A stretch of DNA of 64,000 bases from Roseibium suaedae (GTDB lineage: Bacteria > Pseudomonadota > Alphaproteobacteria > Rhizobiales > Stappiaceae): the NCBI RefSeq assembly GCF_900142725.1, contig NZ_FRBW01000008.1:1-64000 (forward strand), in the 5' to 3' direction. Each line of letters opens with the position of its first letter. Position 1 is the stretch's first letter. Under the pieces are notes generated by a model. The model saw only the letters and a program-made list of their open reading frames with translations, was not told the DNA's origin and did no database searches. The translations under genes were made by a program, and so were the position numbers. Positions 17,612 through 25,537 of this stretch are shown piece after piece.

Positions 17612-18616
17612 TCAAATTTGGCCAGAGACTGTGTTTGCCGCTTCGAGCTGCTTGCGGTTCGCAATCCGCTCGGTCGGAACCTGTCCTCCATCGAGGAACT
17701 GCAAAATGCCCCGAACAGCTTCCACGCCAACCCGGGCACCTGCTTCCCGCGTTACGCCGCCAATATGAGGAGACAGAACGATCCGGTTCTCGGCGAAAAA
17801 GGGGTGATCTGCCTTGGGAGGTTCAACGGCAAAAGTATCAAGTCCCGCACCGGCCAGATGCCCCGCTTCTATCGAGGCAAGAAGCGCTGCCTCATCAATC
17901 AGCCCGCCACGCGCAGTGTTGATCACGTAGGCGCCCTTCGGCATGAGGGCGAACGTGCCGGCATTCAGAAGACACCGAGTCTGATCATTGAGCGGACAGT
18001 GGAGGCTCAGCACATCGGCCTTTGGCAGCATGTCCTCAAGCGCGGTGTATCGCACGACACCCAAGCTTTCGAAAACGGCATTCCCAGCAAATGGATCATA
18101 CCCGGCCAGCTCCATCCCGAGCCCCTTGGCAATGTGACCGGTCGCCTGTGCGATTGCCCCCATTCCGACCAGCGCGAGCGTTGCTCCGGCGATCTCACGC
18201 CCGGAGAAGCCCGGCTTCTCCCAACGCCCGGCCCGCAGTCCGGCATCAAGCGGCAAGATGCGCTTCACGGTCGCAAGCAACAGCGCGATAGCATGCTCGG
18301 CAACTGACACCGCATTTGCTCCGGTGGCGGCAAGAACAGGAATTCCCCGCCGGGCTGCTGCTTCCAGGTCGATATTGTCCACGCCAACGCCATGCTTGGA
18401 AATCACCCGCAAATGCGGTGCACTCGCCATGACGCTCTCATCCAGACGCCCCATGCGGGACACGATGCCGACTGCGCCAGTCGATTTCAGGAGCTCGGAA
18501 ATCACCACGCTGTCCGCATAAGGCGGTGTGTGCACGGCCTTGAAGCCGTGCTCTGCCAGCATCGCCACTGCACTCGGATCGAGATCCGGTCCCGTGACGA
18601 GAATTGTCTTGTTCAT
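17612..18616 (-). CDS. D-2-hydroxyacid dehydrogenase
   Basis: NAD-dependent 2-hydroxyacid dehydrogenase of about 334 residues. It has the Rossmann motif GATLALVGMGAIAQATG, the active-site arginine in NTARGGLIDEAALL, the Asp/Glu segment GAGLDTFAVEPP and the catalytic His in LSPHIGGVTREAG. The start MNKTILVTG at 18616 has GGAG 9 bases upstream and avoids an unlikely 27-residue extension. It is the first gene of the leftward operon, 175 bases from the divergent LysR gene. Confidence 0.9.
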   Translation of the reverse strand: MNKTILVTGPDLDPSAVAMLAEHGFKAVHTPPYADSVVISELLKSTGAVGIVSRMGRLDESVMASAPHLRVISKHGVGVDNIDLEAAARRGIPVLAATGANAVSVAEHAIALLLATVKRILPLDAGLRAGRWEKPGFSGREIAGATLALVGMGAIAQATGHIAKGLGMELAGYDPFAGNAVFESLGVVRYTALEDMLPKADVLSLHCPLNDQTRCLLNAGTFALMPKGAYVINTARGGLIDEAALLASIEAGHLAGAGLDTFAVEPPKADHPFFAENRIVLSPHIGGVTREAGARVGVEAVRGILQFLDGGQVPTERIANRKQLEAANTVSGQI

Positions 18617-18767
18617 GACAAGCATCTCCAACAAGCGCCCTTGCGGCGAATGTTCATTTTCCAAATGAGTTGAAAAAGCTGCGCGCACGCCTCCCAACGC
18701 CGCAGCATTCCTCCTGAAAAGACGTTAAGAGAAAGAAAGACTTCACAAAAGCGAATATTTCTGCTAG

Positions 18768-18792
18768 TTAGATTTAGAAAATCTGGATCTAA
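18768..18792. promoter_or_regulatory. Dyad upstream of lysR, candidate LysR site
   Basis: Two nested inverted repeats lie just upstream of the LysR start. TTAGAT at 18768-18773 pairs with ATCTAA at 18787-18792, and GATTT pairs with AAATC within GATTTAGAAAATC (18771-18783). Such dyads in a lysR-operon spacer are typical of LysR binding sites that control both genes. The assignment is inference. Confidence 0.4.
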
Positions 18793-19685
18793 TGATGGAT
18801 ACACGGCAGCTCAAGACACTGATGGCGATTGTCACCAACGGTACGTTTGCAAAAGCAGGCGATGTCGTCGGGCTGACGCCATCCGCAGTCAGCCAGCAAA
18901 TTCAGGCTCTCGAGATCGAGCTGAACGCGACCCTTTTCGATCGCACATCCCGACCACCGAAACTCACCCCTCAAGGGATGCAGGTCATTGAAATGGCACG
19001 CAATATCCTGAGAGAAGAGGAAGATGCCAAGGCCAGCCTGAAAGGAGACCGTATTGCTGGCACGTTGATGCTGGGCTCCGTTCGTTCAAGTGCCTTGAAC
19101 CTTCTCCCGAGAGCGATTGTGCAGATGCGGGCTCAATATCCGGAGCTCAAGACAAATCTGCGGATCTCCTTGTCCTCAAACCTCATCGCGGATGTCGCGG
19201 GCGGAAGGCTGGATGCGGCCGTGGTTGCCGAGCATATGGGTATTCCACCCGCGCTGAGATGGAGCCCGTTCCTTCGTGAACCTCTGTGGCTCATCGCGCC
19301 GAAAGGGACCACCCTTATTGATCCGCAGCAGCTGCTCAATGAAAGGCCCTTTGTCCGTTTTCGCAGTGCAGTTCCACTCGCCAATCTCATCGACACCGAA
19401 ATCTCCCGGCTCGGAATTGTCACGCAGGATGTCGCCGAAATAGACACGATCGGGTCGATCCTGACCTGTGTTCGACAAGGCCTCGGCGTTTCTGTGGTTC
19501 CCCATGTTGCGCTCCAGGAGCCGGAGGATATGGATCTCGTCCGGCTGCCTTTCGGCAGACCGCAAGTCACCCGGCAGATCGGGATTGTGGAAAGAACCGT
19601 ATCACCCCGCGCTGAAATCATTGCGCGAATGCATGAAACACTTGCAAATCTGTGTGGCGATCACGGACTTGCTAGAACCGATTAA
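18792..19685 (+). CDS. LysR-family transcriptional regulator
   Basis: LysR-type regulator, 297 residues. The helix-turn-helix occupies residues 1-65 (TRQLKTLMAIVTNGTFAKAG, then TPSAVSQQIQALE). A periplasmic-binding-like effector domain follows. It is divergent from the operon that starts with the 2-hydroxyacid dehydrogenase and is the likely regulator of that whole 10-kb operon. A second in-frame ATG lies at 18795. The effector is unknown, probably an acid metabolised by the operon. Confidence 0.92.
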   Translation: MMDTRQLKTLMAIVTNGTFAKAGDVVGLTPSAVSQQIQALEIELNATLFDRTSRPPKLTPQGMQVIEMARNILREEEDAKASLKGDRIAGTLMLGSVRSSALNLLPRAIVQMRAQYPELKTNLRISLSSNLIADVAGGRLDAAVVAEHMGIPPALRWSPFLREPLWLIAPKGTTLIDPQQLLNERPFVRFRSAVPLANLIDTEISRLGIVTQDVAEIDTIGSILTCVRQGLGVSVVPHVALQEPEDMDLVRLPFGRPQVTRQIGIVERTVSPRAEIIARMHETLANLCGDHGLARTD

Positions 19686-19832
19686 ATGAGGCCCTGAAGC
19701 TGGTGAATGCACAGGGTTCGGTTCCTGATCAAGCAGCTTGGTGCCTATGCGCCAACGTTCTTCCATATTTGTCCTGTTCACTTCTCAGGACTTGAACCTT
19801 CTGGTTGGCGACGATCGCGGCGAACCTCTTCA

Positions 19833-20030
19833 TTGCGCCAATCGCCATGCGCCGCTCTGAAGTACATTTTCGTCGATTTCAGGCGTATCGATGTTTCCAA
19901 CACCCACCTTTTCCGAGCCACTTTGACGGCCGATAAAGAAGGTATCACCATCCCAGATACGCAAGGTTTCTGGCTCACAGACAGAGGTGTATAGAAGGAC
20001 GGCGACGACGATATGAGCAGGCAATGAATT
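19833..20030 (-). pseudogene. Truncated thermonuclease-like (SNase) gene
   Basis: A leftward frame just after virD4 reads as the beginning of a small secreted thermonuclease: a hydrophobic start (AHIVVAVLLYTSVC), then ETLRIWDGDTFFIG and VGNIDTPEI, which match the staphylococcal-nuclease-type motif with its DGDT and DTPE residues. The frame stops at 19830, before most of the catalytic domain, and no clear continuation is seen in other frames. Thermonuclease-family genes are common beside alphaproteobacterial transfer genes. It is probably a decayed remnant; the exact borders are uncertain. Confidence 0.5.
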
Positions 20031-21933
20031 AGACCTTAGCCAGATTTTCTCTTCGAACATCGCAAATCTGGCTAAGCAGACTATTTTGTTTGCTCAACAG
20101 CTCGTCCGCTTGTTCTTCAGACAAATCCTGAACCGTTTGCGGAAGAGATTTGAGACGCTTTGCCTTGGTCCTGGATGCATCGTCCGGGCTCGAACCATCG
20201 CCTGCAACAGACCTACTTTCTAAACCCTCTACTCTAGGATTCGATGCCACTATCACCACGGGCGGCTCCGGCAAAGGGCCGGTCTGTCCTTCGAAGAGCT
20301 TCTTCAGCTCCCGGTCTTTATAATAGATGACCTTCTTGGCGCGAACCGCGTCATGTCCTTGAATCAACAAGACCACTTCATCGTCGCTAAGACGGCGCAA
20401 ATCCTCCGGACGCAAAAGACGTGTGCCTTCCTGTCGCTCAGAAATGCTGGTGCCGCTGAACTTGTTCATTTGCCACGATTTTGAACGGCTTTTGCGCGTG
20501 AAATCACCGATCGACTTCGACACATATTCAGGTGTCTCCGCGTCGGCCGGAGCCATGAACAATTGCAAGCGGCAGTTCGCCAAGAAGTTTTGCGCGCCAT
20601 CGTTGCCATAGGCGGCTTTCAGGTTGGAAATCGACTGCGCGACGATCATCATGCGGCCGCCATAGGACCGAAGCGTCGTGATCCCCTGGCTCAAGGTGTC
20701 CATTTTGCCAAGCGCCGGAAACTCGTCCATCAACAGCAAGACCGGATAAGGCTCGTCTTTGCCCGGTTCCGATCTCTGCAATATCGAAACCGTTTGCTGG
20801 AACATCATCCGGATCAAGGGCGACAGCACTTGCAAGTCGTTCGGGCCAACCACAATGAAGATGCTCGCCGGCCGGCGCCGCAGCTCGGCAATAGAAAAGT
20901 CGCTGGCCTCGGTTGCCCGTCTCACATGGTATTCCGCCCACTGGCCCAGACCGCCATCGAATAGGACAGACATATAGGCAGAAACCGTCTTGTAGTCAGT
21001 TCCGGCCATCCGGTTGTAAATCGCCTTGGCCTCCTCAATGGCCGTCTCGCTCGCCAGCTGCTTGAACAAGGCCGCGAAATCGGCTTCGCCCTCTCCATCG
21101 CTGCGTTTGCCTTGGGACAAGAGGTCATAAACGGTGCCGAGGTTCGCAGAGTTGCGCTCGATCGCGACGAGGATGGTTGCAACAAGGATCTGTTTGGCGG
21201 ACGGCATGAAGCCTTGGGCGTTGTTCCCAGGAAGGAATAGGAGCGATTCCGCAATCCGCTGCGCCTCTGCGTAGCGACGTCTCTCCGGCAGCGCGGCAAC
21301 ATCCTCCAGCGGGTTATAGCGGTGCGTCCGGTCTTCTTCATCAAACGGCGCGAACTTGTAGATCACATCGCCAAGCTCCTTGCGGTGGCGGCTCGTTTTC
21401 TCGAAGTTCTCACCCTTCACATCGAGGCAAATCACGCTGCCCGGATAGGTCAGTAACGTGGGAATGACAACGCCAACGCCCTTACCGGATCCGGTCGGCG
21501 CCGCGATAAACGAGTGCGGAATATCCTGGCAGGAAATAAACTTGCCGCGGCCTTTTGGCAGAGAGGTCTTCGCATAAATCGGCCCGCCTACGGATTTGAC
21601 GGTGGCGAGAAGCTTATTCCGCTGCAGGTCCTGGACGCTGGCCCACTTTGCAGAGCCATGGCTGTTCATCGATGGCCGGACACCAAGAGCAACCGCGCCA
21701 ATGCCTCCAAGCAGCGCTGCGGCACCACACACATAAAGGGCATGTGTCCAATACGCCGGATGGCGGAAACCACCCCACGGGCTGACCTTGAAGGCATCGA
21801 GCAGTTCAAACTGGCTGAGCGGAGTGCCAAGCCGCCAGTCCACATAGGCCCCTGCCAAAAGAAAGCCGATCACCCCGCCCAGAACCAGGCCGAACAACGC
21901 GAAGAAAACTCCGTCTTTGACCGCCTTGCTCAC
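20029..21933 (-). CDS. virD4: Type IV coupling protein VirD4/TraG
   Basis: Conjugative coupling ATPase of 634 residues that docks the relaxosome to a type IV secretion channel. Two N-terminal membrane segments (residues about 9-30 and 62-85) are followed by HGSAKWAS, the Walker A motif APTGSGKGVG (about 145-154) and the Walker B motif VLLLMDEFPALG. The C-terminal tail is acidic and variable. It starts in a 4-base ATGA overlap with the relaxase gene. No virB channel genes lie in the window, so they must be elsewhere on the replicon or be supplied by another element. Confidence 0.94.
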   Translation of the reverse strand: MSKAVKDGVFFALFGLVLGGVIGFLLAGAYVDWRLGTPLSQFELLDAFKVSPWGGFRHPAYWTHALYVCGAAALLGGIGAVALGVRPSMNSHGSAKWASVQDLQRNKLLATVKSVGGPIYAKTSLPKGRGKFISCQDIPHSFIAAPTGSGKGVGVVIPTLLTYPGSVICLDVKGENFEKTSRHRKELGDVIYKFAPFDEEDRTHRYNPLEDVAALPERRRYAEAQRIAESLLFLPGNNAQGFMPSAKQILVATILVAIERNSANLGTVYDLLSQGKRSDGEGEADFAALFKQLASETAIEEAKAIYNRMAGTDYKTVSAYMSVLFDGGLGQWAEYHVRRATEASDFSIAELRRRPASIFIVVGPNDLQVLSPLIRMMFQQTVSILQRSEPGKDEPYPVLLLMDEFPALGKMDTLSQGITTLRSYGGRMMIVAQSISNLKAAYGNDGAQNFLANCRLQLFMAPADAETPEYVSKSIGDFTRKSRSKSWQMNKFSGTSISERQEGTRLLRPEDLRRLSDDEVVLLIQGHDAVRAKKVIYYKDRELKKLFEGQTGPLPEPPVVIVASNPRVEGLESRSVAGDGSSPDDASRTKAKRLKSLPQTVQDLSEEQADELLSKQNSLLSQICDVRRENLAKV

Positions 21934-23849
21934 CGCCCATGGTCCTCGTCCCTGCGCGGCCGGCGTTTTGCACCTTCAGCCCTCTTCGCCCGCTCGGTCT
22001 GCTGGTCGCGGTCCAGCTTGCCGAGGGCGAGCTCAATCTTGCCGTTGCGCGCTCCTTCGGCATCGGCCAGTTCGGTTTCCAGGTATCTTCGAGCCAACAG
22101 GGATTGCTGGTCCGGATCCTGGGTCAAGCTCGACAGGGCTTGCCTGTCGCCATTTTCGAGCTCGCGGAGCCTCAAACTTGTCAGTGTCTCTTTCACGGTC
22201 TGCGCGAACCGGTCATTCACGTCGTCATCCGTGCCGAGGCTGGAAACGAGCCGCGCCTTTCGGCCTTCATAGGCTTCAATGTCCCGCCGCGCTGAGCTGT
22301 AGATGCCGCGGATCTCCGCGTGCACCGTCTCAAGCGTTGTTCCTGCCTTGGCCTGGCTGGCATTGGCATCCAGGCCCTCTGTCTGCTGATAGTAGGCCGA
22401 GAGCTGCTGCAGTTCGGCTTGCTTCCAGCCTTCAGCAACGGCCCGGGCAACTGGCTCGTCGCCGCCGTAACGCTCCACGATGATCTCAGGCGGCAAGCCG
22501 GCCTTGCGCGACAGATCCAGGACCAGGCCCTTTGCCTTCCCGGAAATCTCATCTGTGAAGTCGTCATAGGAAGTCACGCCCTGATAGGCTTTGTCCGCAG
22601 CCGGACGCCTGAAGCCCTGCAGCTCCGCAGCATCCGCCATGAACTGGGCCGCCTCTGTCTTGGTCCTGGCCGCGAGCCGTTCGAACCGTGTCCTGTCCGG
22701 ACCTTCCGGAAGTGAGGAAAGCTCGGCATCGATCTTCTTGAAGTTGCTCAAGATCGCGGCCCGCCGCGCATCGATGGCTGCATTCATTTCGCGGATCTCC
22801 TTGATCGTGACGATATTGGCCGGCACAAGCTCACCGTAGAATTTGTGGCCGCTGTCAAACGTCCGTTTCAGCCCCGCCTGATGAGCGGGGCCGGCCGCCT
22901 TGAGCTGCCGCCCTTCCTCAATCAGCTGAGCCGCCTGACGCAAAAGCAGGCTGTAGTTCGGGTGCTCGCCTTTGATAAAGCCCGCTTCGCCCCGGACCTG
23001 GCGGACGAACAAGGTCTTTGCCAACGAGGCCCTCAAGCGGGATACGGCGTCATGAGCGCGGGTCTGCGGAGAACGCTCTTCACGCCGGGCACGCTGCACC
23101 TCGCAATCGGTGTAGGGTCTCTCCTCGATGCCCCGAGCAAATCGCGGCGTTGCCTCGAGCTCAATTCCGTGATCTGCCGCAACCCGGACCTGGACGAACC
23201 GCATCTCGTCATAATCGAAATGCCCGCGCGGCGACACTTTCAGCCATGACCCTTCCTCAAGCCCGCGCCGGTTCACAACGATATGCATGTGAGGATGCGC
23301 CCGATCCGTGTGAAACGCTGTGAAATAGTCGAAGTGATCGCCATATTTTCCGCTGGCGAACATCTCCTCGGCCCAAGCCCGGCCAGTGCGGTAAGCCGCA
23401 CTATGGTCAGTGCCTTCCGGAAAGCTGACCATGAAGTGACTGGTCCGGTCGGCCTTACCGTCGCCGGCGTCTGCAAGCTGCCAGGAGGTCATCATTTCAG
23501 CCTCGGCCGCCTGGTCGACGACAAAGCCGAAATACCGGTCTGAGCGCTCAAGCTCGACGCTGCCCTCTTTGCGAAGGTAATCCATCTGATCGCGAATGCC
23601 GCGCAAATCGGACGTGCCGCCCGTTCGAATGAGCTTCGCCATGGCCTGGGGCTTTCGAGCCAAAAAGGCCGTTGTCATCCGGTCGGTCCAGCTGCTCGAA
23701 CCGGATCCTCCGCCACCACCGCCGGCGATCTTCTTCTCCAGATCCAGGACATACTGGATCATCGGTCCACTCATCGATGCCGGAATTTTCAGGATGCCCC
23801 AATCCTCGCCCATCACCGCTTCGAGCGGATCGGCAACCTTGCTAACCAT
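21930..23849 (-). CDS. virD2: VirD2-type relaxase
   Basis: Relaxase of 639 residues that nicks oriT and stays bound to the 5' end. The catalytic domain lies after a 60-residue extension with a glycine run. The likely nucleophile is Tyr91 in QMDYLRKEGSVELERSDRY. Motif II-like sequence HFMVSFPEGTD is followed by the metal-binding motif FHTDRAHPHMHIVVNRRG with His180, His185, His187, His189 and Asp182. This order and spacing match Agrobacterium VirD2, including ARGIEERPYT downstream. The long C-terminal part is helical and charged and unlike VirD2. It overlaps virD1 by 8 bases and virD4 by 4. Confidence 0.94.
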   Translation of the reverse strand: MVSKVADPLEAVMGEDWGILKIPASMSGPMIQYVLDLEKKIAGGGGGGSGSSSWTDRMTTAFLARKPQAMAKLIRTGGTSDLRGIRDQMDYLRKEGSVELERSDRYFGFVVDQAAEAEMMTSWQLADAGDGKADRTSHFMVSFPEGTDHSAAYRTGRAWAEEMFASGKYGDHFDYFTAFHTDRAHPHMHIVVNRRGLEEGSWLKVSPRGHFDYDEMRFVQVRVAADHGIELEATPRFARGIEERPYTDCEVQRARREERSPQTRAHDAVSRLRASLAKTLFVRQVRGEAGFIKGEHPNYSLLLRQAAQLIEEGRQLKAAGPAHQAGLKRTFDSGHKFYGELVPANIVTIKEIREMNAAIDARRAAILSNFKKIDAELSSLPEGPDRTRFERLAARTKTEAAQFMADAAELQGFRRPAADKAYQGVTSYDDFTDEISGKAKGLVLDLSRKAGLPPEIIVERYGGDEPVARAVAEGWKQAELQQLSAYYQQTEGLDANASQAKAGTTLETVHAEIRGIYSSARRDIEAYEGRKARLVSSLGTDDDVNDRFAQTVKETLTSLRLRELENGDRQALSSLTQDPDQQSLLARRYLETELADAEGARNGKIELALGKLDRDQQTERAKRAEGAKRRPRRDEDHGR

Positions 23850-24291
23850 TGCCGAGCGCCTTCTCTAAAAGGGCCTTCGCAGCGGCCTTCCGCTTTCTCA
23901 CGTTGAGAAGAATTTGGACCTGCGCCTCGACCTTCGCGAAGAGCCCGCCAAGCCCTTTGCGATCTTCCATGAAGGCAATGAAGTCAGGTTCACCCGTTTT
24001 GTTCGCCTGTTTCGCGAGCTGATTTATGTTCGTCGCGATCCCGGAGACCTGCCGCGTGAGATTGCGCAAGACGTCCGTGGTCTCTTTGTCGTAGTCTAGG
24101 AAGCCATTCGCTTTCAGGACCAGCGTGCGCAAAACCCGGTTCCTTTTGACACCCAGCTCGGCGCAAAGCGCATCCAACTCGGCGGCTTCGGACACTCTCA
24201 TGCGGACGCTGAACACGGTCCAGACATCGTCCGGAGAGCCTGAATCCCTTTCGTCTACCCTCTGATTTTTGGTGTCGGTTCGGCAGCTCAT
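23842..24291 (-). CDS. virD1: VirD1/MobC-like relaxosome accessory protein
   Basis: A 149-residue DNA-binding accessory protein of the relaxase. The segment from VFSVRMRVSEAAELDALC through LRTLVLKANGFLDYD and IATNINQLAKQAN aligns by eye with the central region of Agrobacterium VirD1, including the helix pattern of MobC-type ribbon-helix-helix proteins. The start MSCRTD at 24291 was chosen because upstream sequence is proline-rich and non-conserved and would run into the oriT region. It is the first gene of the leftward virD1-virD2-virD4 operon, about 90 bases from the inverted repeat at the nic site. Confidence 0.85.
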   Translation of the reverse strand: MSCRTDTKNQRVDERDSGSPDDVWTVFSVRMRVSEAAELDALCAELGVKRNRVLRTLVLKANGFLDYDKETTDVLRNLTRQVSGIATNINQLAKQANKTGEPDFIAFMEDRKGLGGLFAKVEAQVQILLNVRKRKAAAKALLEKALGNG

Positions 24292-24383
24292 TGCGGCTTC
24301 GGATTTGGCTTTTCTTTGCTCGCCCCATGGGCGTTTCTGGGGCGCTGGTGGGGGTACGTGGCGGGGGTGCGGAGCGCCCAAGC

Positions 24384-24414
24384 GCAAATGTGTTACATTT
24401 GCAATATCCTGCCA
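24384..24414 (+). other. oriT: Candidate oriT: inverted repeat plus nic site
   Basis: A perfect 7-bp inverted repeat (GCAAATG at 24384-24390, CATTTGC at 24396-24402, 5-base loop) is followed at once by AATATCCTGCCA. The core TATCCTGC (24405-24412) fits the known IncP/VirD2 nick-region consensus YATCCTG|Y, with predicted cleavage on the + strand between 24411 and 24412. It also matches the CAATATATCCTGYCA end of T-DNA borders with one dinucleotide missing. Hairpin followed by nic is the standard layout for this relaxase class. It lies in the virD1-virC1 spacer, as expected. Cleavage here would send virC1 and virC2 first and virD1-D4 last. Confidence 0.8.
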
Positions 24415-24494
24415 CGCACCCTACCGAGGCACTTAAGGCAGATCAACCACTTTAGATTGCTATTAAGGATATTAACAACCTCATTCATCCAACC

Positions 24495-24766
24495 CCGCTG
24501 AAGCTTTGAAGTTCGGAAAATTGGACGTGATGAGACGCGGAAATTTGTGATTGAGGAGGTTCTGAAATCCGGAGGTTTGTAAATTTGCGAGAGCGGGTTT
24601 TCTGGAATGCCTGACTACGGGAATGCGTGATTTTGGATGTCTGGAAATTCGGACTTCTGGATCTCTGATCTTTTGGAATTTTGGAATTTTGGAATTTTGG
24701 AACTCCGAAACGCGGATCGCCTGAAACGTGCAACTTTGGATTGACGGAGATTCGGGAATGCAGGAA
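24495..24766. repeat. 34-unit degenerate 8-bp repeat array
   Basis: The sequence divides without a single insertion or deletion into 34 consecutive 8-base units of pattern NNNNKGAA. Examples are GCTTTGAA, GTTCGGAA, ATCCGGAG, GTCTGGAA and TTCTGGAT. Four perfect TTTTGGAA copies lie at 24671-24702. Units diverge strongly in the first four positions, while Gs near positions 5-6 and A at position 7 persist. The array sits between the nic site and virC1. Agrobacterium VirC1/VirC2 bind the short overdrive enhancer next to a T-DNA border, so this may be the matching enhancer here (inference). Confidence 0.75.
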
Positions 24767-24826
24767 GAAGGTTGCATTGCAAGAAATTGCAACCGTCCCT
24801 ACCAACCCGACGACAGGCTTCATTCC

Positions 24827-25537
24827 GTGAAAATCATTTCCTTCGTTTCTTTCAAAGGCGGTGCTGGCAAGACAACCGCTCTGATGGCCGTCACGTCGTG
24901 TCTCATCGAACGCGGTAAAAAGGTCGCGCTGTTCGAAGCCGACAACAACAAGCCGATTTCCGAGTGGCGCGAGAATGCGGTCAGCAAGAACACGTGGCAT
25001 TACAACTGCCTCGTGTTCCTTGCCAACAATGAGGCGGACTTTGAAGCCGCATATGAAAAGGCCTTGGCCGCAGGCTGCGATTTTGCCCTGATCGATACCC
25101 AGGGAGGCGGATCGGAGCTCAACAACATGGTGCTGGTCAACTCCGATGCGATCATTTTGCCAACCGCGCTGACGGTCCTCGACACGGACGAAACGCTGCA
25201 AACCTTTAGCTATGCGGTCAAGGTCGCGATGGCAGCTGAAATCAACGTCCCGACAGTCGTGCTGAAAACCAGAATTCCAACCGCGAAGCTCACCCAGGCG
25301 CAAAAGCGGACGAATGAGTTGCTCGCGGGCCTGCCCTGCCTGGCAACGGGCCTGCACAGCCGCAATGCCTTCGAGGACATGAAATTCAAAGGCCTGCTCC
25401 ATCTGGCCATGCGCCAGATGGAAGAAAATCCAAACGACAGGCTCATTGCCCGAAACTATCAGTCCGCAATCGAAGAGGCAGACGCTCTGACGAGCGGCGT
25501 TCTTTCTCTGGTTAAGGACCAGGCGGATGCGGCTTAG
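24827..25537 (+). CDS. virC1: VirC1-like ParA-family ATPase
   Basis: ParA/MinD-type ATPase, 236 residues, close to the 231 of Agrobacterium VirC1. It has a deviant Walker A FKGGAGKTTALM near residue 10, ALFEADNNKPISEWRENA, the Walker B region FALIDTQGGGSELNN and DETLQTFSYAVKV; this order matches VirC1 rather than plasmid-partition ParA. VirC1 binds overdrive and brings the relaxosome to the cell pole. GTG at 24827 is preferred: AGG lies 9 bases upstream and VirC1 starts at this point. An upstream ATG at 24728 would put the 8-bp array inside the protein. It overlaps virC2 by 11 bases. Confidence 0.9.
   Translation: MKIISFVSFKGGAGKTTALMAVTSCLIERGKKVALFEADNNKPISEWRENAVSKNTWHYNCLVFLANNEADFEAAYEKALAAGCDFALIDTQGGGSELNNMVLVNSDAIILPTALTVLDTDETLQTFSYAVKVAMAAEINVPTVVLKTRIPTAKLTQAQKRTNELLAGLPCLATGLHSRNAFEDMKFKGLLHLAMRQMEENPNDRLIARNYQSAIEEADALTSGVLSLVKDQADAA

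Noticed and set aside
24495-24766. CRISPR-like array
   Set aside because: Units are contiguous 8-mers with no spacers of constant length and no cas genes nearby.
24728-24826. Earlier start for VirC1 at 24728
   Set aside because: It would place the end of the 8-bp array in the coding sequence and add 33 residues absent from VirC1; the GTG at 24827 aligns with the family start.
24485-25402. A 305-codon open frame on the minus strand across the 8-bp array and virC1
   Set aside because: The 8-bp units contain no stop in any minus frame, so the long frame is a consequence of the repeat. The remaining part is antisense to the clear VirC1 gene.
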